Positions 40,956 through 53,366 are shown, numbered from the stretch's first letter. The stretch: 64,000 nt of DNA from GCA-003244245 sp963822695 (GCA_963822695.1 CAWGJH010000016.1:62001-126000), one strand, 5' to 3'. The notes: generated by a model from the letters alone, not told the origin. Made by a program: numbers and translations.

Positions 40956-41768
40956 GTGATGCGCTCACTGCTGGACCTGCTGCTGCCCGTCGACTGCGGT
41001 GGTTGTGGGGTGCCGGGCCCGCTGCTGTGCACCGACTGCGAGGTACTGCTGAAGACGCCGGTCCGGGTGTACCCGCCGGGTTTCGGGGCTGGTCCGCCGG
41101 TATACGCGTTGGGGAGATACCGCGGCCGGTTGCGTGCCGCGCTGCTGGCTTACAAGGAGCGCGGCCGCCGCGACCTGGCCGGTCCGCTGGGCAGCGCGCT
41201 CGCGTCCGCACTGCTGCGTCTGCGGCTCGGACCCGAGTCTGGAGAGGTGTGGTTGGTGCCCGTGCCGTCTCGCCGGTCGGCGGCGGCTCGGCGCGGCGGG
41301 CAGCACGTAGAGCTGCTGGCACAGCGGGCGGCGGTTGCGCTGGCCGGTGCGGGTGTGGCCGCTGCGGTCGCCCCGGCGTTGCGGGTGGCCTTCGGGGTAC
41401 GCGACTCGGTTGGCCTGGCGGCGGCGGCTCGGCAAGCCAATCTGGCGGGGCGGGTGCTGCCGCGACGGGCCGGTCTGCCTCCCGCCGGTACGCCCGTCGT
41501 GCTCGTCGATGACGTGGTGACCACCGGGGCGACCGCTGCGGCGTGCGCTGCGGCACTGCTCCGGACGGGTGTCGCGGTACCTGCGATCGTGGTGCTCGCC
41601 GCGGCCGGGTGTCACGCGCCGTTGTACCCGTCGGCTGGGGATACCAACCACAGCGTTGACCCTGCGACACAGGACGTCAGGCTCTGGCGAGAGCGCCCCG
41701 GGCGGACTACCGTCCGGACATCAGCATCGCTGCCCAGTTGGGAGGAGGCGATAAAGCCATGGTCCTGA
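40956..41768 (+). CDS. comF: ComF-family phosphoribosyltransferase-like protein
   Basis: A 270-residue ComF-type protein. The N-terminal zinc finger is DCGGCGV and LLCTDCEVLL, and the phosphoribosyltransferase-fold site is VVLVDDVVTTGATAAAC. The start is GTG 40956 or ATG 40959. In relatives ComF acts in DNA uptake or stays uncharacterised. The last 45 residues after LAAAGC are poorly conserved. It lies 118 bp after lpqB. Confidence 0.88.
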   Translation: MMRSLLDLLLPVDCGGCGVPGPLLCTDCEVLLKTPVRVYPPGFGAGPPVYALGRYRGRLRAALLAYKERGRRDLAGPLGSALASALLRLRLGPESGEVWLVPVPSRRSAAARRGGQHVELLAQRAAVALAGAGVAAAVAPALRVAFGVRDSVGLAAAARQANLAGRVLPRRAGLPPAGTPVVLVDDVVTTGATAAACAAALLRTGVAVPAIVVLAAAGCHAPLYPSAGDTNHSVDPATQDVRLWRERPGRTTVRTSASLPSWEEAIKPWS

Positions 41769-41895
41769 CGCTGGCGGTCGAGTGATCATTGCGGGCGGAC
41801 CCCATGCTGGGCGTCCGAGCATCACCCCAGTAACGATCACTAAGGTCCCCCGGCGTCGCTGAAGTCCCTGTTGGACAACGCGAGGAGGTCGCCCT

Positions 41896-42567
41896 GTGAA
41901 CATTGTGGTGAAGGGTCGAAACGTTGAGGTACCTGATCACTACAGGGTGCACGTTACTGAGAAGCTTTCCCACGTCGAGCGGTATGATCAGAAGGCCGTC
42001 CAGTACGATGTCGAGCTGTTCCACGAACGCAATCCCCGGCAGTCCAAGAGCTGCCAACGGGTCGAGATCACCGGTCGGTGTCGTGGGCAGGTAGTCCGCG
42101 CAGAGGCGCGTGGCTCGGACTTCTACGCCGCGCTGGACGCGGCGGTGAGCAAGCTGGACAACCGGTTGCGCCGGGTCGCGGACCGCCGCAAGGTGCATTA
42201 CGGACGCCGTCACCCCACCTCTGTCGCCGAAGCCACCGCGCCGCTGGCGGCCACCCTGACCTCCGATACCCCTACGGAGGTCGATGCCAACGGCCATCGC
42301 CACTGGATGGGCCTGCTTGACTCGCCTGACCAGGAACTCGACTACGAGCTACCCACTCAGCGGTGGGAGTCACCGGATGCGCAGGGGCCGGGTCGCATCG
42401 TCCGGCGTAAGCGGCACTCCGCCAGACCCATGACCGTCGATGAGGCGCTCTACGAGATGGAGCTCGTGGGCCACGACTTTTACCTGTTCTCCGATGCCGC
42501 CTCCGGATTGCCCAGCGTGGTGTACCGCCGGCACGGCTTCGACTACGGCGTGATCCAGCTGTCCTGA
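41896..42567 (+). CDS. hpf: Ribosome hibernation promoting factor, long form
   Basis: A 223-residue long-form HPF. The N-terminal ribosome-binding domain (MNIVVKGRNVEVPDHYRVHV, DFYAALDAAVSKLDNRLRR) spans residues 1-105; a linker of about 60 residues follows, and the C-terminal dimerisation domain reads KRHSARPMTVDEALYEMEL with FYLFSDAASGLPSVVYRR. Long HPF makes 100S ribosome dimers. GTG 41896 has a GGAGG site (41883). The gene ends in a 48-bp palindrome. Its position before secA is as in relatives. Confidence 0.94.
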   Translation: MNIVVKGRNVEVPDHYRVHVTEKLSHVERYDQKAVQYDVELFHERNPRQSKSCQRVEITGRCRGQVVRAEARGSDFYAALDAAVSKLDNRLRRVADRRKVHYGRRHPTSVAEATAPLAATLTSDTPTEVDANGHRHWMGLLDSPDQELDYELPTQRWESPDAQGPGRIVRRKRHSARPMTVDEALYEMELVGHDFYLFSDAASGLPSVVYRRHGFDYGVIQLS

Positions 42568-42580
42568 GACGTCGTACCAA

Positions 42581-42628
42581 GCTATGATCGCCGGCTGCAT
42601 GCCCGGGCATGCAGCCGGCGATCATAGC
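42581..42628. terminator. 48-bp perfect palindrome after hpf
   Basis: The 24-bp arms 42581-42604 (GCTATGATCGCCGGCTGCAT plus GCCC) and 42605-42628 are exact complements with no spacer. It lies 13 bp after the hpf stop. As RNA it would fold into a very stable hairpin, so a terminator for hpf is the simplest role; there is no U-tract, which is normal in actinobacteria. Confidence 0.85.
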
Positions 42629-42750
42629 GTTGAAGGGCCCTGCTGACCTGTGCTGATAACGCCAGGGCCGGCGCTGGGCATACGATGGCGCGCAGACCGA
42701 CGGCGCACGGTGCCGTGCGGCACGCCACTGGCCGCCCGCCACTGGCCCGT

Positions 42751-42806
42751 GCCCCGATACGAGTGCCCCGATACGAGTGCCCCGATACGAGTGCCCCGAT
42801 ACGAGT
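42751..42806. repeat. 14-bp tandem repeat, four copies, upstream of secA
   Basis: GCCCCGATACGAGT starts at 42751, 42765, 42779 and 42793. It ends 13 bp before the presumed secA GTG, and the last copy includes a GTG that is in frame with secA. Confidence 0.95.
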
Positions 42807-42819
42807 GAGGTCTCCCACG

Positions 42820-45693
<2,874 letters not shown>

Positions 45694-45985
45694 GCGCCGC
45701 TGCGCGGTGTGGGGCCGCCCCGGATGATGATCGGGGAGGTGGGGAACGGGCGGCGTAATCGGATATGGCCCCCGCCCCCGCTGCCGGTCCGGGTGTCCCA
45801 GCACCCGGGAGTCAGATGACGGTCGCTATTTTCCAATCTCGTGCGCTTGGCGCCCATAGCATGAGAGTTGGTCGCCCTTCCTGGCGTCAGCCTGGAAACC
45901 GGTTATTATTCTGAGTCAGCCACGGCAGCTGGGGGCCTCCGTATCTGGCACATACAGGGGTTTTGTGGCCTGGACGATGTGGCGA
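45694..45985. other. Intergenic stretch downstream of secA
   Basis: About 290 bp with no recognisable gene. GC-rich at the secA side (45700-45800) and AT-richer later (45820-45930). No clear hairpin of the type seen elsewhere in the window. Confidence 0.35.
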
Positions 45986-46300
45986 GCTGATCTTGTCCTG
46001 GGTGGGTCGCTATCGTCCCGGGCGTGCCGCAGTGCCTCGGGGATCCGCACTGAGCCGTCGGGTCGAATCATGAATTGCCGGCCTGATAGTCGGTGAGGTT
46101 GGGGCGTTGCGCTGGCATTCGTCAATGCCAGCGCTCGAAGTCTAGAACGCGCAGACGCAGATCTGCAGGTCGTCGGTGTCCAAGGCCTGGGCGTCTTAAT
46201 ACCCGATGAGGATCTGCTTGCCAACTGCCGATCAGGGCAAGGTCGGCGCCCTGCACCTGGTAGATCTTCTGGCCCTGCAGGCTGTCTTGGGCTCGTTGAG
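45986..46300 (-). pseudogene. Remnant resembling a seryl-tRNA synthetase-like gene
   Basis: Short segments in several minus-strand frames recall class II SerRS: KIYQVQGADLALIGSWQ (about 46275-46215; compare the motif 2 entry of SerRS), DFERWH with NLTDYQAG (about 46130-46085), and IRPDGSVRIPEALRH (about 46070-46020; compare the SerRS C-terminus). Stops and frame changes lie between them. The match is from memory and each piece is short, so this is tentative. Confidence 0.4.
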
Positions 46301-46369
46301 GCGGCTGCCGGAGGCCGCAACCACTCTCACTGTTCGCGACCTCTGTAGCTTAATGGCGTCCTGGACTGC

Positions 46370-47206
46370 TTACCTGGTTTCGGCCCTGACTGGCCATCCC
46401 TCTTTGTTGCCCATGGCATCTGGCCGTGTGTACACGCTGTGCGCACTCGCCATGATGGCGGCGGTACTGACCCCGGGAAGACGTGTGAGGATGGGGGCCC
46501 AGAAGTCATTTCCAGGGACTGCTTCAACCTCGCATCGAACGCCGCTGGCCCAGGATGCGTCGTATGCGAGACGCCACGAGTGCAAACACGTCCTCGCACC
46601 GTGCGGCGCGCTGTTCTTGTCAAACAGCGGATCTCCCTCGATCGGATGACCTATCCATGCAAGATGAATCCGGATCTGATGGCGACGACCGGTGATCGGT
46701 TGAGCAAGCAGTACGGTGTGATGCCCATCCTCCCACACTGTAGCGAAGTTGGTGCGCGATGGATAATTCTTTGTGTGGGTGAATATCTTGCGAGAGGGCA
46801 CGTGCCACCGGCCGCTGGACACGTCGGCCTCGATATCTGCACGCTCGGCGGCCACCCGAACTCGGCCGCTCCCGGCTGTCATCAAAGGCAGGTCTATCGA
46901 TCCATGCGAAGGCAGGCCGCCTGACCGGGTAATGGCGAGATAGGCTTTGTTGACCGAACGCTGAGAAAACTGACGGGTGAGATCGCCATGAATATCAAGC
47001 CTCTTGGCAAGGAGAACCGCGCCGGAAGTCACCTTGTCAATCCTATGAACCCACCATAGTCTCTCATTGGCGTCTTGAGCCATCCTGATTATGTCGGTGT
47101 CACGCCGCTCGCCCATGACGGAGATTCCAGCAGGTTTGTTCAATGCAAGAGCTGCATCATCCTCACGTATCACGCATTGATCCCGAATCGCGCCCCAGTC
47201 GCGCAC
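46370..47206 (-). CDS. RluA-family pseudouridine synthase
   Basis: A 278-residue RNA pseudouridine synthase of the RluA/RsuA fold. The catalytic Asp is in the WWVHRIDKVTSGAVLLAKR motif near residue 55, and the second conserved region is PITGRRHQIRIHLAWIGHPIEGDP. No S4 domain is seen. The gene is less GC rich than its neighbours and carries about 40 unusual C-terminal residues, suggesting transfer. The start is GTG 47206, 82 bp after the end of leuS on the same strand, so leuS and this gene may be co-transcribed. It could modify tRNA or rRNA. Confidence 0.8.
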   Translation of the reverse strand: MRDWGAIRDQCVIREDDAALALNKPAGISVMGERRDTDIIRMAQDANERLWWVHRIDKVTSGAVLLAKRLDIHGDLTRQFSQRSVNKAYLAITRSGGLPSHGSIDLPLMTAGSGRVRVAAERADIEADVSSGRWHVPSRKIFTHTKNYPSRTNFATVWEDGHHTVLLAQPITGRRHQIRIHLAWIGHPIEGDPLFDKNSAPHGARTCLHSWRLAYDASWASGVRCEVEAVPGNDFWAPILTRLPGVSTAAIMASAHSVYTRPDAMGNKEGWPVRAETR

Positions 47207-47288
47207 TGGCCTTCCATTTCGTAAATGTGGATGTCCTTGTCCAGCGGAACGACCCGAAAGCGGTCGAGGTCAGAGCGTTCTCGGACTC

Positions 47289-50219
47289 TTACCGGATGAC
47301 GAAATTTACGATCTTTCCTGGAACGACCACTACCCGGACGATCTCTTTGCCCTCGACCAGCTTCGCCACCGCTTCCAGGGCCAACCCAGCCTCGGTCACC
47401 TCGGCCTGGCTTGCCAGCCGATCGACGGTGATCTCGCCACGGGGTTTCCCGTTGACCGTGACTGGCAGGACGACGTGGGTTTGCACCAGGGCGTTGGGGT
47501 CAGCGGTGGGGAAAGGAGCGTCATCGATCGCCTCGTCGTGTCCCAGTTTCTCCCACAGCTCCGACGCCATGTGCGGGGCTAGCGGGGACACCATCAGGAC
47601 AAGCGCTTCAGCAACCTGGCGCGGGCTTGCACCGTGCTGCTGGACGTATCGGCCGAGCGCGTTATTCAGCTCGGTGATCCGCGCGATGGCGACGTTGTAC
47701 CGCAACTCGATATAGAGTCGATCGACCGCGTCAATCGTCCGGTGCAGGACCTCGAAAAGCGGCTCGTCCGGTGATAGGCTGCCCGCTGCGACTCTCAGCT
47801 GGCCAGTCTGCTCGTCAACGATGTTGCGCCACAGGCGCTGCAGCAGTCGGAATACGCCCACGATGTCGTCCGGCTGCCATGGCCGGTCCACATCCAGCGG
47901 GCCCATGGCCATCTCGTACATGCGCAACGTGTCCGCACCGTACGAGTCATAGATCTCGTCCGGAGCGATCGCGTTCTTCAGGCTCTTGCCCATTTTGCCG
48001 TGGATTCGGCGGACCGGTTGCCCTTCGTACACGAATCCGCCGTCCGCAGCCGTGACCTTGGCCGCCGGAACATACCGCCCATTCGCGTCGGTGAACGCGT
48101 CGGCGAGGATGTACCCCTGGTTGTACAGACGCTGGAACGGTTCAGGTGTCGATACGTAGCCCAGATCGAACAGGAGCTTGTGCCAGAAGCGGGCGTACAG
48201 CAGGTGCAACACGGCATGCTCCACGCCACCGATATACAAGTCCGCCCCACCGATCCGCTCGACACCGTCGCAGTTGCCCATCCAGTACCGCTCTATCTCT
48301 GGATCCACGAACTGCTCTTCGTTCGTCGGGTCCAGGTAGCGGAGGTAGTACCAACAGGAGCCGGCCCACTGCGGCATGGTGTTGGTCTCGCGCCGGTACG
48401 CCCTGGTTCCGTCGCCGAGGTCCAGTTCGACGTGCTCGAAGCCCGGCGCCCGCGACAGCGGTGGCTTCGGCTCATCACCCTCAGTCGGTTGGGGGCGGAA
48501 GTCGGCCATCGGCGGCAACTCGACAGGCAGCATCGACTCGGGCAACGCGATCGGCAGGCCCGCCTCATCGTAGACAATCGGGAACGGCTCGCCCCAATAT
48601 CGCTGCCGAGAAAAAAGCCAGTCGCGCAACCGGTACGATGTGCGGCGTACACCGCGCCCAGCCGACTCCAGCCAGCCCAGGATTTCCTGTGTAGCGTCAG
48701 CGGTCGGCAATCCGGTGAGCGAGAGGTCGGTGCCCGCTGAGTTGATTGCCATCCCAGCGCCCTCGAACGCCTCGCCCCAACTCGACGGATCATCGATGGT
48801 TGCGTGGGCGTGCTCAGCTAGCCATGCATCGTCGGGACGGACCACAGCGCGCAGGGGCAGGTTCAGCGCGGTCGCCAACTCATAGTCTCGCTGGTCGTGG
48901 GCTGGCACCGCCATCACGGCGCCACTGCCGTAACTGGCCAGCACATAGTCGGCAATGAAGACCGGCACCTGCTCCCCGGACACCGGGCTTACCGCGTAGC
49001 TGCCGGTGAACACCGCCGTCTTGGTGGTCCGTGCCTGTCGCTGTCGGTCGCTCAGCGACGAGCTTTGCTGGACGTAGGCGTCAACGGCCTCCCGCGGTGA
49101 GCCTGCCGGACCGCCGGAGGGCGACGCGCCGCGCCACGCAGTGGGGGTACCGAGCGGCCACTCGTCCGCGGTCAGCTCGGCTACCAACGGGTGCTCGGGT
49201 GCCAGCACGATGGAGGTAACGCCGAACAGCGTGTCCGGCCGAGTCGTGTACACCTCAACGCAACGCTGCGCGCCGTGCGGGGTTCGCGCGGTGAAGTAAA
49301 CATCGGCACCCTCGCTGCGGCCGATCCAGTTGCGCTGCATCAGCTTCAACGAATCCGACCAGTCAAGCGGCTCGAGATCCTCCAACAACCGGTCGGCGAA
49401 CGCGGTGATCCGCAGCATCCACTGCCGCATTCGACGTCGGTACACTGGATAGTTTCCGATGTCCGAACGCCCGTCCGTGGTGACCTCTTCGTTGGCCAGG
49501 ACCGTGCCCAGGCCCGGACACCAGTTGACCGGCGCCTCCTCCAGGTAGGCCAGCCGGTACGAGTCGATGACCCGGCGCCGGGTCATCGTGTCCAGGTCGC
49601 GCCAGGGCAGGTTGCTCGGGTTCGCCGGCGAGACGGGCTCCTGGATACCGGCCTCGAATTGCCTGATCAGGTCCGCGATGGGTCGGGCGCGTCCCGTGGC
49701 TGGGTCACACCAGCAGTTGAAGATCTGGAGAAAGATCCACTGAGTCCAGCGGTAGTACGCCGGGTCCGCTGTCGAGATCTCGCGGCGGGGATCGTGCGCC
49801 AAGCCCAGGCGCCTGAGCTGGCGGCGCATGTTGTCGATGTTCTGCGTTGTGGTGGTGGCCGGGTGCTGGCCGGTTTCGATGGCGTATTGCTCGGCCGGCA
49901 GGCCGAACGCGTCGAATCCGAAGGGGTGCAGGACGGTATGCCCCTTCATACGCATGAAACGCGCGTAGACATCGGAGCCGATGAAACCAAGCGGGTGCCC
50001 AACGTGCAGGCCGGACCCGGACGGGTACGGGAACATGTCAAGTACGTAGAACTTGCGCTCGCGCGGTTTCGGTGAGTCGCTGGATAGCTTGCCGACCGGA
50101 TTGGCCACGTCGAACGTGCCACGCTCGGCCCAGGCCCTTTGCCACTTCGACTCGATGTCGCGCGCCAGGGCCGCCGAGTAGCGGTACTGAGTGGTGTTGG
50201 TCGTGTCGTCAGAACTCAT
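47289..50219 (-). CDS. leuS: Leucyl-tRNA synthetase
   Basis: A 976-residue class I leucyl-tRNA synthetase. The HIGH box is in SGSGLHVGHPLGFIGSDVY near residue 70, and the KMSKS loop reads HGKMGKSLKNAIAPDEI near 735. The editing domain (about 270-480) contains TTRPDTLFGVTSIVLAPEHP, and a further catalytic part has SCWYYLRYLDPTN. ATG 50219 fits the family N-terminus (RYSAALARDIESKWQ). leuS is not near secA in M. tuberculosis; here it sits between secA and the Rv3235-like gene with an RluA gene and a SerRS-like remnant. It could be the only copy or a second, acquired LeuRS. Confidence 0.95.
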   Translation of the reverse strand: MSSDDTTNTTQYRYSAALARDIESKWQRAWAERGTFDVANPVGKLSSDSPKPRERKFYVLDMFPYPSGSGLHVGHPLGFIGSDVYARFMRMKGHTVLHPFGFDAFGLPAEQYAIETGQHPATTTTQNIDNMRRQLRRLGLAHDPRREISTADPAYYRWTQWIFLQIFNCWCDPATGRARPIADLIRQFEAGIQEPVSPANPSNLPWRDLDTMTRRRVIDSYRLAYLEEAPVNWCPGLGTVLANEEVTTDGRSDIGNYPVYRRRMRQWMLRITAFADRLLEDLEPLDWSDSLKLMQRNWIGRSEGADVYFTARTPHGAQRCVEVYTTRPDTLFGVTSIVLAPEHPLVAELTADEWPLGTPTAWRGASPSGGPAGSPREAVDAYVQQSSSLSDRQRQARTTKTAVFTGSYAVSPVSGEQVPVFIADYVLASYGSGAVMAVPAHDQRDYELATALNLPLRAVVRPDDAWLAEHAHATIDDPSSWGEAFEGAGMAINSAGTDLSLTGLPTADATQEILGWLESAGRGVRRTSYRLRDWLFSRQRYWGEPFPIVYDEAGLPIALPESMLPVELPPMADFRPQPTEGDEPKPPLSRAPGFEHVELDLGDGTRAYRRETNTMPQWAGSCWYYLRYLDPTNEEQFVDPEIERYWMGNCDGVERIGGADLYIGGVEHAVLHLLYARFWHKLLFDLGYVSTPEPFQRLYNQGYILADAFTDANGRYVPAAKVTAADGGFVYEGQPVRRIHGKMGKSLKNAIAPDEIYDSYGADTLRMYEMAMGPLDVDRPWQPDDIVGVFRLLQRLWRNIVDEQTGQLRVAAGSLSPDEPLFEVLHRTIDAVDRLYIELRYNVAIARITELNNALGRYVQQHGASPRQVAEALVLMVSPLAPHMASELWEKLGHDEAIDDAPFPTADPNALVQTHVVLPVTVNGKPRGEITVDRLASQAEVTEAGLALEAVAKLVEGKEIVRVVVVPGKIVNFVIR

Positions 50220-50330
50220 GGCTCACAGTCTTCGCAGTGACGTTCTCGATGGTCCCAGTCCGCAGACCGGCACATGGCGCGTTGGTGCGGGCTGCTTTCC
50301 ACGCAGCGACTCTAGTCCGTTGCCCCGTTC

Positions 50331-50363
50331 ATCCTGATGCCCCAGTCACCCTGATGCCCAGTC
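50331..50363. repeat. 16/17-bp direct repeat, two copies
   Basis: ATCCTGATGCCCCAGTC at 50331 and ACCCTGATGCCCAGTC at 50348, in the gap between leuS and the Rv3235-family gene, touching the stop of the latter. Confidence 0.75.
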
Positions 50364-50886
50364 ATGGCTGGCGAGTTCGCCGATCTCGGCGGGTAGTCAG
50401 GTCTCCGGTGGTGAGGCGCAGCTGCAGCGCGGTGCACTGCCACCGGCTGCCGTGATCGTCCACGTGCTTCTCGAAGCGGGCGGCCAGCGCCCGCACCCCG
50501 GTGTTCAGCGTCACCAGCGCGACCGCCTCCAGCGCCCCGGCAGCGTGCTGCTGGGCGAGCATTTTGCGCATCCGCGGCTCCAGATGCCCCGCCGCCACCT
50601 GGAGTGACACCAGGTAGGTCAGTAAGTCAGGGCGCAGCACGGCGGAGAGCTGCTGCGCCGGCCGCCGGCCGCCAAGGATCTCCACCGCGGCCCGCAGCAC
50701 TCGCTCAGCGAGGACAGCCGCTGCGGGGTCGGGGGCCGGTAGCGTCGAGGGCGGCGGCTCGGGTGTCGCTGGCGCCGCGGCTGGCAGGATATCCACCAAC
50801 CGGCGCAGCACCGGTCGCTGCGGTAGCTGCGGATACGGCTCGGCGATGCTCGCGGTCAACGAACCCTCCTCGTCTTCGACGGCCAC
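50362..50886 (-). CDS. Rv3235-family protein
   Basis: A 174-residue protein of the actinobacterial Rv3235 family, found near secA in relatives. The conserved core is PAAAVLAERVLRAAVEILGG to RKMLAQQHAAGALEAVALV, with a C-terminal FEKHVDDHGSRWQCTALQL strand. The N-terminal 60 residues are proline rich. GTG 50886 is taken as the start; the frame is open further to 51069 with low-complexity sequence. Function unknown; the pattern of conservation with SecA suggests, but does not show, a role in export or division. Confidence 0.72.
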   Translation of the reverse strand: MAVEDEEGSLTASIAEPYPQLPQRPVLRRLVDILPAAAPATPEPPPSTLPAPDPAAAVLAERVLRAAVEILGGRRPAQQLSAVLRPDLLTYLVSLQVAAGHLEPRMRKMLAQQHAAGALEAVALVTLNTGVRALAARFEKHVDDHGSRWQCTALQLRLTTGDLTTRRDRRTRQP

Positions 50887-51202
50887 GCGGGGCGCGCGCG
50901 ACCGATCAACGGCGGGGCCGAAGACGCCGTGCTGGGGCGATCCATGGCAGTGGCGCCAGGGACCGTGGACACCCGGTCGGAGGAGGGGCAACGACCCGGT
51001 GCCGGAAGTATGGGTGATGCGGAGGGGTCTCGTCCCGACTTTCGCCGAGGTGGGTGGTGATGTGCGCACAACCGGCTTACTTCGGTATCTGGTGCCGCCT
51101 GAGCACTCTCTGGGACTGATCTACTCTAGGTCGATCCCCCTAGGTCGGATGTTCTCGCAGGTGGAGGCTGGGGACCTGGACAGAGAGGAAGCCGTTTCGC
51201 CC
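50887..51202. other. Divergent intergenic region
   Basis: 316 bp between the Rv3235-family gene and the DUF6912 gene. A directly repeated octamer CTAGGTCG (51126 and 51140) lies 60-80 bp before the DUF6912 start and may be a regulator site or part of a promoter. No other feature recognised. Confidence 0.4.
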
Positions 51203-51706
51203 ATGAGGGTCTACATCCCCGCCACGCTCGCGATGCTGCGGATGCTCGTCGAGTCCGGGGAACTGGTCCCCGTCTCCGGCATCGCCTTCGCGCTCACCCC
51301 GATGCTTCGCGAGTCCTATGCAGCCGGGGACACCGAGGAGCTGGAGTACGCGGCGATGAACGAGGCGGCCCGGGCCTCGCTGCGGCTGCTGGCCGCCGAG
51401 CTGGACGGTGATTCGGCGGCGATTCCCCGCCGGGTCGTGGTGGCCGCCGACGTCGAGCGGGTGCGGTTGCGCCCTGATCTCGATGATGCCGCCGTCACGG
51501 TCACCGGCGCGGTACCGGCGTCGGCAGTCGCCGCCGTGCACGTCGACGTGGCCGAGGCGGAGGATGCGGTGCGCACCGCCGCGTCGGCGGTGGACGCCGC
51601 CGACCTCGGTGATCCGGACGCTGAGTTCGCGCTCGGCGACGCGGAGGACCATGACATGGCTTGGTACGCCACCCAGGAGATCCCTTTCCTGCTCGAACTC
51701 CTCTGA
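51203..51706 (+). CDS. DUF6912-family protein
   Basis: A 167-residue actinobacterial protein of unknown function, beginning RVYIPATLAMLRMLVESGEL and followed by AFALTPMLRESYAAGDTEELE, which is the family signature I recall. The C-terminus (MAWYATQEIPFLLELL) is also typical. ATG 51203 is used; upstream sequence in the same frame is not conserved. It lies 28 bp before pruA on the same strand. Function unknown. Confidence 0.75.
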   Translation: MRVYIPATLAMLRMLVESGELVPVSGIAFALTPMLRESYAAGDTEELEYAAMNEAARASLRLLAAELDGDSAAIPRRVVVAADVERVRLRPDLDDAAVTVTGAVPASAVAAVHVDVAEAEDAVRTAASAVDAADLGDPDAEFALGDAEDHDMAWYATQEIPFLLELL

Positions 51707-51734
51707 ACAGGGCAGGACGGATCAGGAGGTCCCG

Positions 51735-53366
51735 ATGGACGCGATCACGTCTACTCCGGCCCCGCGCAACGAACCGGTGCGGAGCTACTCGCCGGGAAGT
51801 CCGGAACGCGATTCGCTGGCCCGCGCACTCGCCGAGCTGGCCGCCCAGCGGGCCGAGCTGACCATGACCATCGGCGGCGTGGCGCGGATGGCCGGCGGGG
51901 AGTCATTCGACGTGGTCGCCCCGCACCGGCACGCCCACGTGCTGGGCACCAGCGCGCAGGCCAGCGCCTCCGACGTCGCCGACGCCGTCCGCGCCGCGAC
52001 GCGGGCCGCCCCGGCCTGGCGCGAACTGCCCTTCGACGAGCGCGCCGCGATCCTGCTGCGCGCCGCGGACCTCGCTGCCGGCCCGTGGCGCGACACGCTC
52101 AACGCCGCCACCATGCTCGGCCAGTCCAAGTCGGTGCAGCAGGCTGAGATCGACGCCGCCTGCGAGCTGATCGACTTCTGGCGCTTCAACGTGCACTACG
52201 CCCACCGGATCCTGGCCGAGCAGCCGAGCTCGGCGCCCGGCGAGTGGAATCGCATGGAGTACCGCCCGCTGGACGGGTTCGTCACCGCGATCACCCCGTT
52301 CAACTTCACCGCGATTGCCGGGAACCTCCCCACCGCGCCTGCGCTGATGGGCAACACGGTGGTGTGGAAGCCCACCCTCACTCAGCAGCTCAGCGCGCAC
52401 TACACGATGCGGCTGCTGGAGGCCGCCGGGCTGCCACCCGGGGTGATCAACCTGGTCACCGGACACGGAGCACCGGTCAGCGAGGTGGCGCTGGCCGATC
52501 CCGACTTCGCCGGGCTGCACTTCACCGGGTCCACGACAACCTTCAAGAAGTTGTGGCGCACCATCGCTGATCACCTGGCCAGCTACCGCAGCTACCCGCG
52601 CATCGTGGGGGAGACCGGCGGCAAGGACTTCCTGGTGGCGCACCCCTCGGCCGACCCGGCGGCGGTGACGACCGCGCTGGTGCGGGGGGCGTTCGAATAC
52701 CAGGGTCAGAAGTGCTCCGCGGTCTCCCGGGCGTATCTCGCCCGGTCGCTGTGGGACGGCGGCCTGGCCGAACAGCTTGCCAACACCACGCGGACGATCC
52801 GCTACGGTGACGTCGCCGATCTGTCGAACTTCGGCGGCGCGGTGATCGATGCGCGGGCCTTCGCCAAGCACCGCGACCTCCTTGCGCGGGTCGCCACCGA
52901 CCCGTCGATCGAGGTCCTCGCCGGCGGTGGTTGCGATGACTCGGAGGGGTGGTTCGTGCAGCCCACGGTGCTCCTCGGCGCTGACCCCAAGCACGAGGTG
53001 TTCGCGACGGAGTATTTCGGGCCGATCCTCGCGGTGCACGTCTATCCCGACCACGACTACGCCGCGATCCTCGACGTGGTCGACTCCACCAGCCCGTACG
53101 CCCTGACCGGCGCGGTGTTCGCCACCGACCGCGCCGCGGTGGCCCAAGCACATGCGGCGTTGCGCTTTGCGGCGGGCAACTTTTATGTCAACGACAAGCC
53201 CACCGGGGCGGTCGTGGGCCGCCAGCCCTTCGGCGGCTCCCGCGCCTCGGGCACCAACGACAAGGCCGGCTCACTGATCAACCTGCTGCGCTGGATCAGC
53301 CCCCGCACCATCAAGGAAACCTTCACCCCACCGACCGATCACACCTACCCTCACATGATTACGTAA
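51735..53366 (+). CDS. pruA: L-glutamate gamma-semialdehyde (1-pyrroline-5-carboxylate) dehydrogenase
   Basis: A 543-residue aldehyde dehydrogenase that oxidises glutamate semialdehyde to glutamate with NAD in proline breakdown. The catalytic Cys is in FEYQGQKCSAVSRAY and the general-base Glu in RIVGETGGKDF; the NAD-binding region reads GFVTAITPFNFTAIAGN. The end (GTNDKAGSLINLLRWISPRT) is typical of the short PruA type. ATG 51735 follows AGGAGGT. Proline dehydrogenase is usually the next gene; here a 155-bp gap and an ISKra4-type element follow, and no prodh gene is in the window. Confidence 0.95.
   Translation: MDAITSTPAPRNEPVRSYSPGSPERDSLARALAELAAQRAELTMTIGGVARMAGGESFDVVAPHRHAHVLGTSAQASASDVADAVRAATRAAPAWRELPFDERAAILLRAADLAAGPWRDTLNAATMLGQSKSVQQAEIDAACELIDFWRFNVHYAHRILAEQPSSAPGEWNRMEYRPLDGFVTAITPFNFTAIAGNLPTAPALMGNTVVWKPTLTQQLSAHYTMRLLEAAGLPPGVINLVTGHGAPVSEVALADPDFAGLHFTGSTTTFKKLWRTIADHLASYRSYPRIVGETGGKDFLVAHPSADPAAVTTALVRGAFEYQGQKCSAVSRAYLARSLWDGGLAEQLANTTRTIRYGDVADLSNFGGAVIDARAFAKHRDLLARVATDPSIEVLAGGGCDDSEGWFVQPTVLLGADPKHEVFATEYFGPILAVHVYPDHDYAAILDVVDSTSPYALTGAVFATDRAAVAQAHAALRFAAGNFYVNDKPTGAVVGRQPFGGSRASGTNDKAGSLINLLRWISPRTIKETFTPPTDHTYPHMIT

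Noticed and set aside
49191..50075. 294-residue plus-strand frame inside leuS
   Set aside because: It is antisense to the LeuRS catalytic region and has no family features.
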